A stretch of 64,000 nucleotides of DNA from Elusimicrobia bacterium GWB2_63_16 (GTDB lineage: Bacteria > Elusimicrobiota > Elusimicrobia > Elusimicrobiales > UBA9959): contig MGTZ01000002.1 of assembly GCA_001799715.1 (NCBI GenBank), positions 67,265 through 131,264 of the forward strand, written 5' to 3'. Positions 30,634 to 39,850 of the stretch are shown here, piece by piece. The notes beneath the pieces are model-generated. The model was not told where the DNA came from, did not search any database, and was given only the letters and a program-made list of their open reading frames with translations. The position numbers and the translations under genes were made by a program. Numbering within the stretch: position 1 is the first letter of the stretch; each line of letters begins with the position of its first letter.

Positions 30634-32007
30634 ATGAAAAAAATATTTATAGCGGCGTTAGTGGCGGTGCTGACCGCCTCCGCGGCATTCGCGCAGGAAG
30701 CGCGCACGGACCTGGAGGGCAGGGGCCAGCGCGGCCGCGCCCCGGGCTCCGACATCCCGGCGGTTTCCGCCCCCACGGCGGTGGAAGCCCGCGCCGCGGC
30801 CAGGGCCGAGGACAGGGCCCCCAAGGAATGGACGGTCATGGTCTTCATCAACGGCAAGAACGACCTCGAGATGGCCGGCCTCTACAACGTCAACCAGATG
30901 GAGAAGGTGGGCTCCTCCAAAAAAATGAATATCGTGGTGGAGCAGGGCCGCATAGCCGGCCATACCGACCTGGACGGCGACTGGACCGGCAGCCGGCGCA
31001 TGCTGGTCAAGAAGGACAGGAACGAGGAGAAGATCACCTCGCCGGTCCTGATGGAGACCAAGACGGTGGACATGGGCGACTACAAACGCGCCGTGGACTT
31101 CGTGAAATGGTCCAAGGAGAACTTCCCCGCCAAGCGCTATATGCTGATCATCTGGAACCACGGCAGCGGCTGGATGGACCCGCGCAGCGCGCAGAAGGGC
31201 ATCTCCTTCGACGACGAGACCGGCAACTACATCCGCACGCCGCAGATCGGCCAGATCCTCAAGGAGGCCGGCAAGGTGGACATCCTCGCCTTCGACGCCT
31301 GCCTGATGCAGATGGCCGAGGTGGCCTACGAGGTTAAGGACTACGCCGAGGTGATCGTGGGCGCCGAGGAGACCGTGCCGGGACTGGGCTTTCCCTACGA
31401 CATGTTCCTGGGCGCCATGGCCAAGAAGCCCGACATGAGCACCGAGGGTACCTCCGCCGTGATGGTGGAAGCCTTCAAGATGTTCTACGACGCGGTCAAG
31501 AAGGGAGCCAACCTCTCGGCCATCAGGACCTCCAAGGTGGCGGGCCTGGGCGAGCATATGGCGGGCTTCGCCTCGCTGGCCAGGGAGATAGGGGACCTGG
31601 AGGCGCTGAAAACCGCGCGCAACGGCGTTATACGCTATGACGCGGTGGGCGCCGGCTCGGACCCGCAGATGACGGTCTCTTTCTACGGCGACGTCGCGCA
31701 GTTCGCCAAGCTCACCGCCGACAGCCTGAAGGAGCACCCCAAGGCCGCGGAACTCAAGACCAGGGCCGCCGCGCTGGGCGAGTACATAGATAAGGAGCTG
31801 GTCATACACAAGGGCGCCTCCGGCAAGAACCGCGTGGGCCGCGACCTGTCCGAGAGCCGCGGCATCTCGGTGTACCTCCCGCCGGTGGAGACCCGCATTA
31901 CGCAGGAGCGGCTGGAGGGGATCTTCGAGGCCCCTTACTCCGGCTTCGCGTTCGACAAGGCCACCAAGTGGCACGACTTCGCCACTTTCGTTTACGGCGC
32001 AAAGTAG
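30634..32007 (+). CDS. clostripain-family (C11) cysteine protease, secreted
   Basis: The protein has 457 residues. A signal peptide (A-A-L-V-A-V-L-T-A-S-A-A-F-A) is followed by a low-complexity R/A/G linker to about residue 62. W-T-V-M-V-F-I-N-G-K-N-D-L-E opens the caspase-like core. The catalytic pair is in W-N-H176-G-S-G-W and D-A-C223-L-M-Q-M, with V-G-A-E-E-T-V-P-G-L-G-F-P-Y completing the C11 signature. Clostripain cleaves after Arg and self-processes; whether the linker here is removed is not known. S-R-G-I-S-V-Y-L-P sits near the end. It stands alone with its own promoter and a terminator. Confidence 0.92.
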   Translation: MKKIFIAALVAVLTASAAFAQEARTDLEGRGQRGRAPGSDIPAVSAPTAVEARAAARAEDRAPKEWTVMVFINGKNDLEMAGLYNVNQMEKVGSSKKMNIVVEQGRIAGHTDLDGDWTGSRRMLVKKDRNEEKITSPVLMETKTVDMGDYKRAVDFVKWSKENFPAKRYMLIIWNHGSGWMDPRSAQKGISFDDETGNYIRTPQIGQILKEAGKVDILAFDACLMQMAEVAYEVKDYAEVIVGAEETVPGLGFPYDMFLGAMAKKPDMSTEGTSAVMVEAFKMFYDAVKKGANLSAIRTSKVAGLGEHMAGFASLAREIGDLEALKTARNGVIRYDAVGAGSDPQMTVSFYGDVAQFAKLTADSLKEHPKAAELKTRAAALGEYIDKELVIHKGASGKNRVGRDLSESRGISVYLPPVETRITQERLEGIFEAPYSGFAFDKATKWHDFATFVYGAK

Positions 32008-32024
32008 AGAGTGAGGGAGGCTGA

Positions 32025-32062
32025 AAAAAGTACCCCGGCATAACGCCGGGGTATTTTTTTGC
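32025..32062 (+). terminator. intrinsic terminator after the clostripain-family gene
   Basis: TACCCCGGC pairs with GCCGGGGTA around ATAAC, followed by seven T. Confidence 0.85.
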
Positions 32063-32150
32063 CGCTGACGCTCCTCAGGGCCGCGGAGCCTATTAATTTG
32101 TTAGAATTCTAAAGTAATCCCACATTCCATACGGGTCTTGAGGTAAACAC

Positions 32151-33683
32151 TTGGATCAGATCCTTATCTTGGACTTTGGCAGCCAGTATACCCAGCTCAT
32201 CGCCCGCAGGCTCCGCAGCTTGCGGGTTTATTGCGAAATACTTCCCTATAGCGCGCCGGTGGAGGATATCCTCGCCCGGTCCCCGAGGGGAATCATCCTT
32301 TCCGGCGGGCCGTCCAGCGTTTACGACGCGGACGCGCCGAAGCCGGACCCGGCGGTCTTCAACCTGGGCGTGCCGGTGCTGGGCGTCTGCTACGGCATGC
32401 AGCTGCTGGCGCACGAGTACGGCGGCAAGGTTTCCAAGGCGGCCTCCCGCGAGTACGGTTTCAGCAAGCTGAAGATCCTGAAAGGCTCGCGGCTGTTCAA
32501 GGGCATCAAGAGCCCGGTCAGCGTCTGGATGAGCCACGGCGACGAGGTGAAGCGGGTCCCGCCCGGCTTCCACGTTACCGCCCGCGCCGACGGTTCGGAT
32601 ATCTCCGCCATGGAGAACCCGGCGCTGAACCTCTACGCGCTGCAGTTCCACCCCGAGGTGCACCACACCGAACAGGGCGCGCGGATGATAGAGAATTTCG
32701 CCCGCGGCGTCTGCGGCTATAAGGAACGCTGGACCCCCGCCTCCTTCCTTGCCGGCAGCGTCGCTGAAATTAAAAAACAGGCGGCGGGAGGCGCGGTCAT
32801 CTGCGGCCTTTCCGGCGGCGTGGACTCTTCGGTGGCGGCCGTGCTGGCCCACCGGGCCATCGGCAGCAAGCTCAAGTGCATCTTCGTCGACACCGGCGTG
32901 CTGCGCCATGGCGACCGCGAGCGCATGACCGAAGTGTTCAAGAAGAAATTCGGCTACAGCCTCAAGATCGTGGACGCCTCGGCGCTGTTCCTGGGCCGGC
33001 TGAAGGGCGTCACCTCGCCCGAGAAGAAGCGCAAGATCATCGGCCACACCTTCATAGAGGTTTTCGACAGGGAAGCCAAAAAGATAAAAGGCGCGGCGCA
33101 TCTGCTGCAGGGCACGCTCTATCCCGACGTGATAGAGTCCGTTTCCGTGAAAGGTCCTTCCGCCGTCATCAAGAGCCACCACAACGTGGGCGGCCTGCCG
33201 GCGCGGATGAAGCTGGGCCTCATCGAGCCGCTGCGCTATTTCTTCAAGGACGAGGTGCGCGAGCTCGGCCGCAGCCTGAAGATCCCCGAGAGCGTGCTGA
33301 TGCTGCACCCCTTCCCCGGCCCCGGCCTGGCCATACGCGTACTGGGCGAGGTCACGCCCGACAGGCTGAAGATCCTGCGCGAGGCAGACCGGGTGATGCG
33401 CGAGGAGATACAAACGGCCGGCTGGTATTCGAAGATCTGGCAGGCCTTCTGCGTGCTGCTGCCGGTGCGCTCCGTGGGCGTGATGGGCGACGAGCGCTCC
33501 TACGAATACACGATAGCCGTGCGCTGCGTCAGCTCGGTGGACGGTATGACGGCCGACTGGAGCCGCCTGCCGCACGACCTGCTGCAGAAGATCTCTTCGC
33601 GCATAGTCAGCGAGGTGCGCGGCGTCAACCGCGTGGTCTACGACGTCACCTCCAAGCCGCCCGCCACCATCGAGTGGGAATGA
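32151..33683 (+). CDS. guaA: GMP synthase (glutamine-hydrolysing)
   Basis: The start is TTG at 32151 with GAGGT 6 nt upstream, giving 510 residues, the normal length. The class I glutamine amidotransferase domain has C80 in G-V-C-Y-G-M-Q and the matching H-P-E-V. The ATP pyrophosphatase domain begins with L-S-G-G-V-D-S-S-V-A. The C-terminal dimer domain ends with P-A-T-I-E-W-E. The enzyme converts XMP to GMP. Its stop overlaps the ribonuclease gene (ATGATG), and guaB follows, forming a purine operon with an inserted secreted RNase. Confidence 0.97.
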   Translation: MDQILILDFGSQYTQLIARRLRSLRVYCEILPYSAPVEDILARSPRGIILSGGPSSVYDADAPKPDPAVFNLGVPVLGVCYGMQLLAHEYGGKVSKAASREYGFSKLKILKGSRLFKGIKSPVSVWMSHGDEVKRVPPGFHVTARADGSDISAMENPALNLYALQFHPEVHHTEQGARMIENFARGVCGYKERWTPASFLAGSVAEIKKQAAGGAVICGLSGGVDSSVAAVLAHRAIGSKLKCIFVDTGVLRHGDRERMTEVFKKKFGYSLKIVDASALFLGRLKGVTSPEKKRKIIGHTFIEVFDREAKKIKGAAHLLQGTLYPDVIESVSVKGPSAVIKSHHNVGGLPARMKLGLIEPLRYFFKDEVRELGRSLKIPESVLMLHPFPGPGLAIRVLGEVTPDRLKILREADRVMREEIQTAGWYSKIWQAFCVLLPVRSVGVMGDERSYEYTIAVRCVSSVDGMTADWSRLPHDLLQKISSRIVSEVRGVNRVVYDVTSKPPATIEWE

Positions 33684-34165
33684 TGAAAAGAACCCTGCCG
33701 CTCCTGCTGTCCGCCGTCTTCTTGGCCGCCTGCGCCGGACAGCCCCGTGCCGCCGCGAAGCCGCAGCGGGAGCGCCCGCCCTGCGAGCGCAGCGCGGCCC
33801 TGCTGCCCGGGGACGGCTTGGAGCCGGCTCTGGACCCGGCGCGCACGGCCGCCGCCAACGAGCTGCTGGCGAAGATAGCGGCCTGCGCCGCGCTGCCTTT
33901 CGCGGAGGACCACACGGTCTTCGGCAACCGTGAAGGGCGCCTGCCGCCCCGCCCGCGCGGCTACTATCTCGAGTATAGTTTCCCCGTGCCCGGGCGCGAT
34001 ATCGGGGATGTGCCGGCGGAGGTGATGGTCGGTACGGTGACGCTGGTGAGCGGCATCATCAGCAGCCCGAGGGGGCCGGAACGCCTGGTCATAGGCGGAG
34101 GGCGGGAAATATACTATACGCCGGACCACTACCTGCATTTCGTGGAGCTGAAGATAAAGAGATAG
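33680..34165 (+). CDS. guanyl-specific ribonuclease (N1/T1/barnase family) lipoprotein
   Basis: The protein has 161 residues. The signal P-L-L-L-S-A-V-F-L-A-A-C18 is a lipobox. The core reads F-G-N-R-E-G-R-L-P, G-Y-Y-L-E98-Y-S-F-P-V-P-G, E-R135-L-V-I-G-G and Y-Y-T-P-D-H150-Y-L-H-F, which is the RNase Sa/barnase pattern: the general base Glu, the Arg and the His are all kept. An extra segment of about 25 residues lies between the first and second strand (residues 106-131). Such RNases cut 3' of guanosine and act outside the cytosol here, so no barstar is needed; none is seen. Its place between guaA and guaB, overlapping guaA by 4 nt, points to a role in guanine nucleotide supply or defence. 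Function by family is firm; role is inferred. Confidence 0.85.
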   Translation: MMKRTLPLLLSAVFLAACAGQPRAAAKPQRERPPCERSAALLPGDGLEPALDPARTAAANELLAKIAACAALPFAEDHTVFGNREGRLPPRPRGYYLEYSFPVPGRDIGDVPAEVMVGTVTLVSGIISSPRGPERLVIGGGREIYYTPDHYLHFVELKIKR

Positions 34166-34181
34166 GGGATAAGGAGACCGC

Positions 34182-35639
34182 ATGCTTCAGGACAAGATAG
34201 AGTTCGGCCTTACTTTCGACGATGTGCTGCTGCTGCCGGCGAAGTCCTCGGTGATGCCGCGCGAGACCGATATCGGCACCATGCTCACCCGCAAGATAGC
34301 GCTGAACCTGCCGCTGGTCTCGGCCGCCATGGACACCGTGACCGAGGCCGGCCTCGCCATGGCCATGGCCCGCGAGGGCGGCATCGGCATCATCCACCGG
34401 GCCATGCCCGCCCGCGAGCAGGCCGAGGAGGTGCGCAAGGTCAAGCGCCACGAGAGCGGCGTGATCTCCGCCCCGCTTACCGTCTCTCCCGACGAAAAAT
34501 TGAGCGACGCCGTGGCCCTGATGGCCAAGCACGAAGTGTCCAGCGTGGCCGTAGTCTCCCGCGGCCGGCTCGTGGGTTTGCTCACCAACCGCGACCTGCG
34601 TTTTCTGAAGGACCTGGACCGCAAGGTCTCCACCGCCATGACCACCGACCTGGTCACCGCCCGGCCCGGCACCACGCCCGAGCAGGCCGAGAAGATACTG
34701 CAGGAGCACCGCATAGAGAAGCTGCCGCTCGTGGACCGCAACGGCGTATTGAAAGGCCTGATCACCGTGCGCGACATCCTCAATAAAAAGCAGTACCCGA
34801 ACGCCTGCAAGGATCGTGCCGGCCGGCTGCGCGTGGGCGCCGCCATAGGCGCCGGCCCCGACGCCGTGGAGCGCGCCGGCGAGCTGGTGAAGGCGGGGGC
34901 GGACGTGATCTCGCTGGACTCCGCGCACGGTCATTCGGCCAACGTGCTGCGGACCCTGCGGGAGGTGAAGCGCCGCTACGGCTGCGAGGTGATAGCCGGC
35001 AACGTGGCCACCTACCAGGGCGCGCTGGACCTCATCAAGGCCGGCGCCGACGCCATCAAGGTGGGCATCGGCCCCGGCTCCATCTGCACCACGCGCGTGA
35101 TCTCCGGCGTGGGCGTGCCGCAGCTGACCGCCGTGAAGGACTGCTGCCGCGCCGCCGCCCGCAGCAAGACCCCCGTCATCGCCGACGGCGGCATCAAGTT
35201 CTCCGGCGACATCACCAAGGCCATGGCCGCCGGCGCCAGCGCCGTGATGCTGGGCACGCTGCTCGCCGGCACCCAGGAAGCCCCCGGCGACATCATTCTT
35301 TTCCAGGGCCGCAGCTACAAGGCCTACCGCGGCATGGGCTCGGTGGGCGCCATGGAGGCCGGCTCCAAGGACCGCTACGGCCAGAGCGGCGTGCAGAAGG
35401 ATAAGCTGGTGCCGGAGGGCATAGAGGGCCAGGTGCCCTACAAGGGCCCGGTAGCCGACATCGTGCACCAGCTCACCGGCGGCCTGCGCGCCGGCCTGGG
35501 CTACTGCGGCTGCAAGGACCTCGCCGAACTGAGGCGCAAGGCGCGCTTCGTGCGGCTGACCAACGCCGGGCTTAAGGAAAGCCATGTGCATGACGTGAAG
35601 GTGACCAAGGAAACCCCCAACTACGCCAGCAACGATTAA
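34182..35639 (+). CDS. guaB: IMP dehydrogenase
   Basis: The protein has 485 residues. [12 protein letters not shown] opens the barrel; two CBS domains lie at about residues 95-205. The catalytic loop is G-P-G-S-I-C-T-T-R, followed by G-V-G-V-P-Q and D-G-G-I-K-F-S-G-D. The flap has [10 protein letters not shown]. It oxidises IMP to XMP, the step before guaA. A purine-rich GGATAAGGAGA lies just before the ATG, 16 nt after the RNase stop. Confidence 0.97.
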   Translation: MLQDKIEFGLTFDDVLLLPAKSSVMPRETDIGTMLTRKIALNLPLVSAAMDTVTEAGLAMAMAREGGIGIIHRAMPAREQAEEVRKVKRHESGVISAPLTVSPDEKLSDAVALMAKHEVSSVAVVSRGRLVGLLTNRDLRFLKDLDRKVSTAMTTDLVTARPGTTPEQAEKILQEHRIEKLPLVDRNGVLKGLITVRDILNKKQYPNACKDRAGRLRVGAAIGAGPDAVERAGELVKAGADVISLDSAHGHSANVLRTLREVKRRYGCEVIAGNVATYQGALDLIKAGADAIKVGIGPGSICTTRVISGVGVPQLTAVKDCCRAAARSKTPVIADGGIKFSGDITKAMAAGASAVMLGTLLAGTQEAPGDIILFQGRSYKAYRGMGSVGAMEAGSKDRYGQSGVQKDKLVPEGIEGQVPYKGPVADIVHQLTGGLRAGLGYCGCKDLAELRRKARFVRLTNAGLKESHVHDVKVTKETPNYASND

Positions 35640-35661
35640 GCAGGACTAAAAAGGAGACAGC

Positions 35662-37716
35662 ATGAACCCCTTACTCTCAGGCGCGGAACTGCCCAGGTAC
35701 GACGAGATACAGCCCGGCCACGTGGCCGAGGCCGTGGAGCGGATGATAGAAGAGGTGGAGAAGGGGCTCGCCCGCATCGAGGCCGACACCAGGCCCCCGT
35801 CCTGGAGCACCGTGGTGGAAGAACTCAATACCCTCGAGGAATGGTTTACCCGCGTCTGGTCCCCGGTGGGCCACCTCAACACCGTCAAGAACAGCCCCGA
35901 GCTGCGCGAGGTCTACCAGGCCGCCCAGCCGAAGGTAGTGGCGCTGGGGCTGAAGATGAGCCAGTCAGCCGCCGTCTACGCCCGGCTGCTCGCCATCAAG
36001 GACGGCCCCGGCTGGAACGCGCTGGACAAGGGTCAGCGGCGGGCCATAGAGAAGAGCCTGCTCTCCGCCAAGCTCTCCGGCATAGCGCTGGAGGGGGCGA
36101 AGCGCGAACGCTTCAACAAGATAGCCGAGGAGCTCTCGCAGCTCTCCACCAGGTTCAGCAACAACGTGCTGGACGCCACCAAGGAGTTCAAGCTCACGCT
36201 CACCTCGCCCGCCGAGGTGGACGGCCTGACCGACTCCGCGAAAGAAATGCTGGCCCACTCCTACGCCCGGCAGAACCCGCCCGCCAAGCCCGACCCGGCC
36301 AACGGCCCCTGGCTGCTGACGCTCGACGCTCCGGTGTACGTGGCCTTCATGCAGTTCGGCAAGAACCGCGCCCTGCGCGAAAAATTGTACCGCGCCTTCG
36401 TCTCCCGCGCCTCCGCGGGCGAGAAGGACAATACCCCGCTGATGGCCGACATCCTGCGCCTGCGCCGCGAGGAAGCGGAGCTGCTCGGTTACGCCAATTA
36501 CGCCGAGGTGTCGCTGGCCACCAAGATGGCCCGCAGCCCCGCCGAAGTGCTCGGGCTGCTGGAGGAGCTGCGCCAGGCCTCGCTGGAGCCGGCCCGCGCC
36601 GAGCTCGCGGAGATCACCGCGCTGGCCAACGCCGAGGGGCACCCCGGCGCGCTGAACCACTGGGACGTCTCCTACTGGGGCAAGCGGCTGGAGGAAAAAA
36701 AGTACGGCTACACGGACGACCAGCTGCGCCCGTACTTCTCGCTGGAGAAAGTGCTGAGCGGGATGTTCTCGCTGGTGGGCAAGATCTTCGGCGTGACCGT
36801 CAAGCCGGCCGACGGCGAGGCCCGCATCTGGAACCCGGACGTGCGCTTCTTCAAGATGTTCGACAAGGCCGGCAAGCACATCGCCTCGTTCTACCTCGAC
36901 GCCTACTCGCGCCCGGAGAACAAGCGCGGCGGCGCCTGGATGAACGACGTGGTGGGCCGGCGCGTGGCGCCCGGCGTGGACCGCCTCCCGGTGGCGCATT
37001 TGGTCTGCAACTTCACGCCCCCGGTGGGCGACAAGCCCTCGCTGCTCTCCTTCGACGAGGTGACCACGATGTTCCACGAGTTCGGCCACGGCCTGCAGCA
37101 CATGCTGACCCGCGTCACCTATCCCGACGTGGCCGGCATCGGCGGCGTGGAATGGGACGCCGTGGAGCTGCCCAGCCAGTTCATGGAGAACTGGTGCTAC
37201 CACAGGGAAACCCTGCTGGGCATGGCCAAGCATTACCTGACCGGCGAGACGCTGCCCGTGGAGACCTTCGAGAAGATCCGCGCCGCCAAGACCTACCGGG
37301 CCGGCATGATCATGCTGCGCCAGCTGAACTTCGGCCTCACCGACATGGCGCTGCATACCGCCAAGGACCCGGACATCAAGGCCGTAGAGGCGGAGGTGGC
37401 GGCCAAGACTTCAGTGATCCCGCCGCTGCCTGAGGACCGCTTCCTGTGCGGGTTCACGCACGTCTTCTCCGGCGGCTACGCCGCCGGCTACTACAGCTAC
37501 AAGTGGGCGGAGGTGCTCAGCGCGGACGCCTTCGAGGCCTTCGAGGAGGCCGGCCTGGACGACCCCGAGGCGCTCGCGGCCACCGGGGCCAGGTTCAGGG
37601 AGACGGTGCTCGGGCTGGGCGGCAGCGAGCACCCGGCCGAGGTGTTCAAGGCGTTCCGGGGCCGCGCCCACAGCGCCAGGGCGCTGCTGCGCCACAACGG
37701 CCTGCTCAAAGAATAA
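35662..37716 (+). CDS. M3-family oligopeptidase (PrlC/OpdA-like)
   Basis: The protein has 684 residues without a signal peptide. The zinc site is F-H472-E-F-G-H476-G-L-Q with the third ligand in the following G-V-E-W-D-A-V-E-L-P-S-Q-F segment. H-W-D-V-S-Y-W, F-Y-L-D-A-Y-S-R-P-E-N-K-R-G-G-A-W and the late F-S-G-G-Y-A-A-G-Y-Y-S-Y-K-W are classical for oligopeptidase A and thimet oligopeptidase. It degrades cytosolic peptides. GGAG is 8 nt before the ATG. It follows guaB by 22 nt, so it is probably in the same transcript, and ends at a bidirectional terminator. Confidence 0.94.
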   Translation: MNPLLSGAELPRYDEIQPGHVAEAVERMIEEVEKGLARIEADTRPPSWSTVVEELNTLEEWFTRVWSPVGHLNTVKNSPELREVYQAAQPKVVALGLKMSQSAAVYARLLAIKDGPGWNALDKGQRRAIEKSLLSAKLSGIALEGAKRERFNKIAEELSQLSTRFSNNVLDATKEFKLTLTSPAEVDGLTDSAKEMLAHSYARQNPPAKPDPANGPWLLTLDAPVYVAFMQFGKNRALREKLYRAFVSRASAGEKDNTPLMADILRLRREEAELLGYANYAEVSLATKMARSPAEVLGLLEELRQASLEPARAELAEITALANAEGHPGALNHWDVSYWGKRLEEKKYGYTDDQLRPYFSLEKVLSGMFSLVGKIFGVTVKPADGEARIWNPDVRFFKMFDKAGKHIASFYLDAYSRPENKRGGAWMNDVVGRRVAPGVDRLPVAHLVCNFTPPVGDKPSLLSFDEVTTMFHEFGHGLQHMLTRVTYPDVAGIGGVEWDAVELPSQFMENWCYHRETLLGMAKHYLTGETLPVETFEKIRAAKTYRAGMIMLRQLNFGLTDMALHTAKDPDIKAVEAEVAAKTSVIPPLPEDRFLCGFTHVFSGGYAAGYYSYKWAEVLSADAFEAFEEAGLDDPEALAATGARFRETVLGLGGSEHPAEVFKAFRGRAHSARALLRHNGLLKE

Positions 37717-37730
37717 ACCCGCGCGGCGAT

Positions 37731-37766
37731 AAAAAAAGACCGCCGGGCGACCGGCGGTCTTTTTAT
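37731..37766. terminator. bidirectional intrinsic terminator
   Basis: An A-run, AGACCGCCGG and CCGGCGGTCT with loop GCGA, then five T. It is shared by the M3 peptidase and the minus-strand scpB gene. Confidence 0.85.
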
Positions 37767-37781
37767 TTCCGGGCGGGAGTT

Positions 37782-38564
37782 TTACTTGCCCTTGAACTCC
37801 GGCTTGCGCTTCTCCATGAAGGCCTTGATGCCCTCCTCGTAGTCGCCGCTGTTGTAAACCTTGCGGCGCAGCGCCTGAATGCGCTCGAACGACTCGGGGC
37901 TGATGGGGTGGGCCTCGGAAAGTATCCGGAACTGCTCCTTGACCACCGACACGGCCAGGGGGGAATTGCCGGCTATGGTACGGGCCAGGCCGAACGTGAA
38001 TTCCTCTATCTCCCTGGAGCTGACGAGGTGGTTGAGGATGCCGAAATGGTAGGCGCGGTCGGCCTTCACCGGCTCGGCCGTGAAGAACATTTCCTTGGCG
38101 ATGTTGCTGCCCACGCGGTTGATAAAGTGCATGATGCCCGAGGCGTTATAGGGCAGGCCCATCTTCACCGGCGTGATGGCGAAGGACGAGGTCTCGTCCC
38201 CCACGGCCAGGTCGCAGGTGACGGCCAGGTCGGTGGCGCCGCCCCAGACGCTGCCCTGTATCATGGCTATCACCGGGCCCGGGTAGCTCTGTATGGCGCG
38301 AAAGGCGACTTCCATCGGGCTGTCGTAGGCCAGCGGGTCGTGGTGCACCTTGGGCAGCTGCGTAATGTCGTGGCCGGCGCTCCAGACGCGCGCGCCCGGT
38401 TCGGCGCGCAATATGATGACCGGCACCTTCTGCTTCTTCATCGCCTCGAGCGAGACTACCAGCTGCTTGCACAGCTCCAGGCTGAGGGCGTTGCGGCGCG
38501 CGGGGTTGTTGAGCGTCAGCACGCCGATGTTCTCTTTGATCTCTTCGATAATAAGTCTGTCCAT
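37782..38564 (-). CDS. scpB: methylmalonyl-CoA decarboxylase-like crotonase (ScpB)
   Basis: The protein has 260 residues. R-V-W-S-A-G-H-D-I-T-Q-L-P, D-P-L-A-Y-D-S-P, Q-G-S-V-W-G-G-A, F-A-I-T-P-V-K-M-G-L-P-Y-N and F-E-R-I-Q-A-L-R-R-K-V-Y-N-S follow E. coli ScpB, and the end E-K-R-K-P-E-F is also shared. The G-G-A oxyanion loop and the Y in P-Y-N are kept. ScpB decarboxylates methylmalonyl-CoA to propionyl-CoA. No mutase, transcarboxylase or CoA transferase is nearby, so the pathway context is missing here. Divergent from the beta-lactamase-fold gene at 38617. Confidence 0.85.
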   Translation of the reverse strand: MDRLIIEEIKENIGVLTLNNPARRNALSLELCKQLVVSLEAMKKQKVPVIILRAEPGARVWSAGHDITQLPKVHHDPLAYDSPMEVAFRAIQSYPGPVIAMIQGSVWGGATDLAVTCDLAVGDETSSFAITPVKMGLPYNASGIMHFINRVGSNIAKEMFFTAEPVKADRAYHFGILNHLVSSREIEEFTFGLARTIAGNSPLAVSVVKEQFRILSEAHPISPESFERIQALRRKVYNSGDYEEGIKAFMEKRKPEFKGK

Positions 38565-38601
38565 GCGGTAATCCTCCTCGCCGGTGCGGCGCCGTGACTA
38601 A

Positions 38602-38610
38602 TTGTATAAT
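38602..38610 (+). promoter_or_regulatory. leaderless-type -10 element of the beta-lactamase-fold gene
   Basis: TTGTATAAT at 38602-38610 ends 6 nt before the ATG at 38617. There is no ribosome binding site. Confidence 0.6.
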
Positions 38611-38616
38611 TTTGGG

Positions 38617-39756
38617 ATGAAAAGTCTATTCTTCTTTTTCGCCCTCGCGCTGGCGGCCCCGGAGCCGCGCGGCGCGGAGAGTCTTTTCGACAGCGAATTC
38701 TTCGCCCAGATCTCGCTGGAGAAGCTCAACGCGATGTTCTCCGGGCTTAACGCCGAAAGGGGGGCCGTGACCGAGACGCTGCTGGTCAGCTCCGGCGCCT
38801 GGGCCGGTCACTATTTCTACGACACGGCCGGCGGCTGGCGCGTGCCGGTGGCGGTCTCGCTGAACCCGCGCGGCGGGAAGATCAAAGGGTTCTTCCTGGG
38901 CCAGCCCTACCGCAAGAGCGCCGCGCTGGCGGCGGCGCGCGGCAGGCTGGCCGCGCTGCCCGGCCGCAAGGGACTGCTGGTGCGCCGCCTCGGGAAAAGT
39001 CCCGAGACGCTGGAGGCGCTCAACGAGGACGAATATTTCGCCGTCGCCTCCGTGTCCGGTCTTTACGTGCTGGGCGCTATCCTTGAAGGCGGAACGCCCT
39101 GGCGGAAAGTTTTCCGGCCGCGAGCCGGCGGCAAGCCGCCGCTGACGGCGCAGGCGCTGGCCGCGCTGATGATCTCGGGAGACGACGATACCGCCGCAGA
39201 CGCGCTGATAGACGGCCTCGGCCGCCGCCGGATAGAAGCCCTGCTGCCGGCGCTGGGTCACGGCGCGCCGGAGCGCCTCAGGCCTTTCCTGAAGGCCTCG
39301 GAAGTCTCCAGGCTGAACTCCGGCACTGAGGCCGCGCTGGAATACCTGAACCTGCCGCCCGGGGGGAAGTACGGCTTCCTCGACGCCCTGGCCGCCGCGC
39401 CGCCGGCCGCCGGGCCGGCGCAGCGCTCCCCCTTCGGCGTGGGCAGGATCGGCTGGCAGGCTTCCCCGGCCGACCTCTGCCGGCTGATGGCTTATTTCTC
39501 GGCCGGCGCGGACGAACGGGCGCTGGGCCTATTGGCGCCGGGCCGTGGTCTGCCGGCCGCGGCGGGCTTCGTCTACGCCGGCTACAAGGGCGGCGCCGGG
39601 CCGGGCGTTTTGTCCGCGGCCTGGCTGCTCAAAGACAAGAAAGGCCGGTGGACTTGCCTGGCCGCCGCCTGGAACGACGGGGCCGCGGACCCTGACGCCG
39701 CGGAGTTCGAGCGGGCGCTGGGCGGCGCCCTGGCGGCGCTGGCCGCGGCGGACTAG
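38617..39756 (+). CDS. secreted beta-lactamase-fold protein with altered active-site motifs
   Basis: From the ATG at 38617 the protein has 379 residues with a signal (F-F-F-F-A-L-A-L-A-A). The C-terminal two thirds look like a class A beta-lactamase-type serine hydrolase: F-A-V-A-S145-V-S-G148-L-Y-V-L-G-A-I at the SxxK site, M-I-S-G-D-D-D-T-A-A-D at the SDN site, and Y-K-G-G-A-G-P-G-V-L at the KTG site. The catalytic Lys of SxxK is Gly and SDN reads DDD, so normal acyl-enzyme chemistry is unlikely. It may bind peptidoglycan or be a pseudoenzyme. An N-terminal region (about 25-110) resembles the small domain found before such hydrolases. Starts 6 nt after a TATAAT element. Confidence 0.72.
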   Translation: MKSLFFFFALALAAPEPRGAESLFDSEFFAQISLEKLNAMFSGLNAERGAVTETLLVSSGAWAGHYFYDTAGGWRVPVAVSLNPRGGKIKGFFLGQPYRKSAALAAARGRLAALPGRKGLLVRRLGKSPETLEALNEDEYFAVASVSGLYVLGAILEGGTPWRKVFRPRAGGKPPLTAQALAALMISGDDDTAADALIDGLGRRRIEALLPALGHGAPERLRPFLKASEVSRLNSGTEAALEYLNLPPGGKYGFLDALAAAPPAAGPAQRSPFGVGRIGWQASPADLCRLMAYFSAGADERALGLLAPGRGLPAAAGFVYAGYKGGAGPGVLSAAWLLKDKKGRWTCLAAAWNDGAADPDAAEFERALGGALAALAAAD

Positions 39757-39769
39757 GACCGCCGGACCC

Positions 39770-39798
39770 TTGACAACTTCCGCCGGGGGGATTACAAT
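39770..39798 (+). promoter_or_regulatory. promoter for the HExxH secreted protein
   Basis: TTGACA at 39770-39775 and TACAAT at 39793-39798 are 17 bp apart, close to consensus. Confidence 0.8.
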
Positions 39799-39850
39799 TC
39801 ATTTGCGGGATTTCCCCGTTCCCTATGCGTGGCTTCGTGAGGAAAACAGC

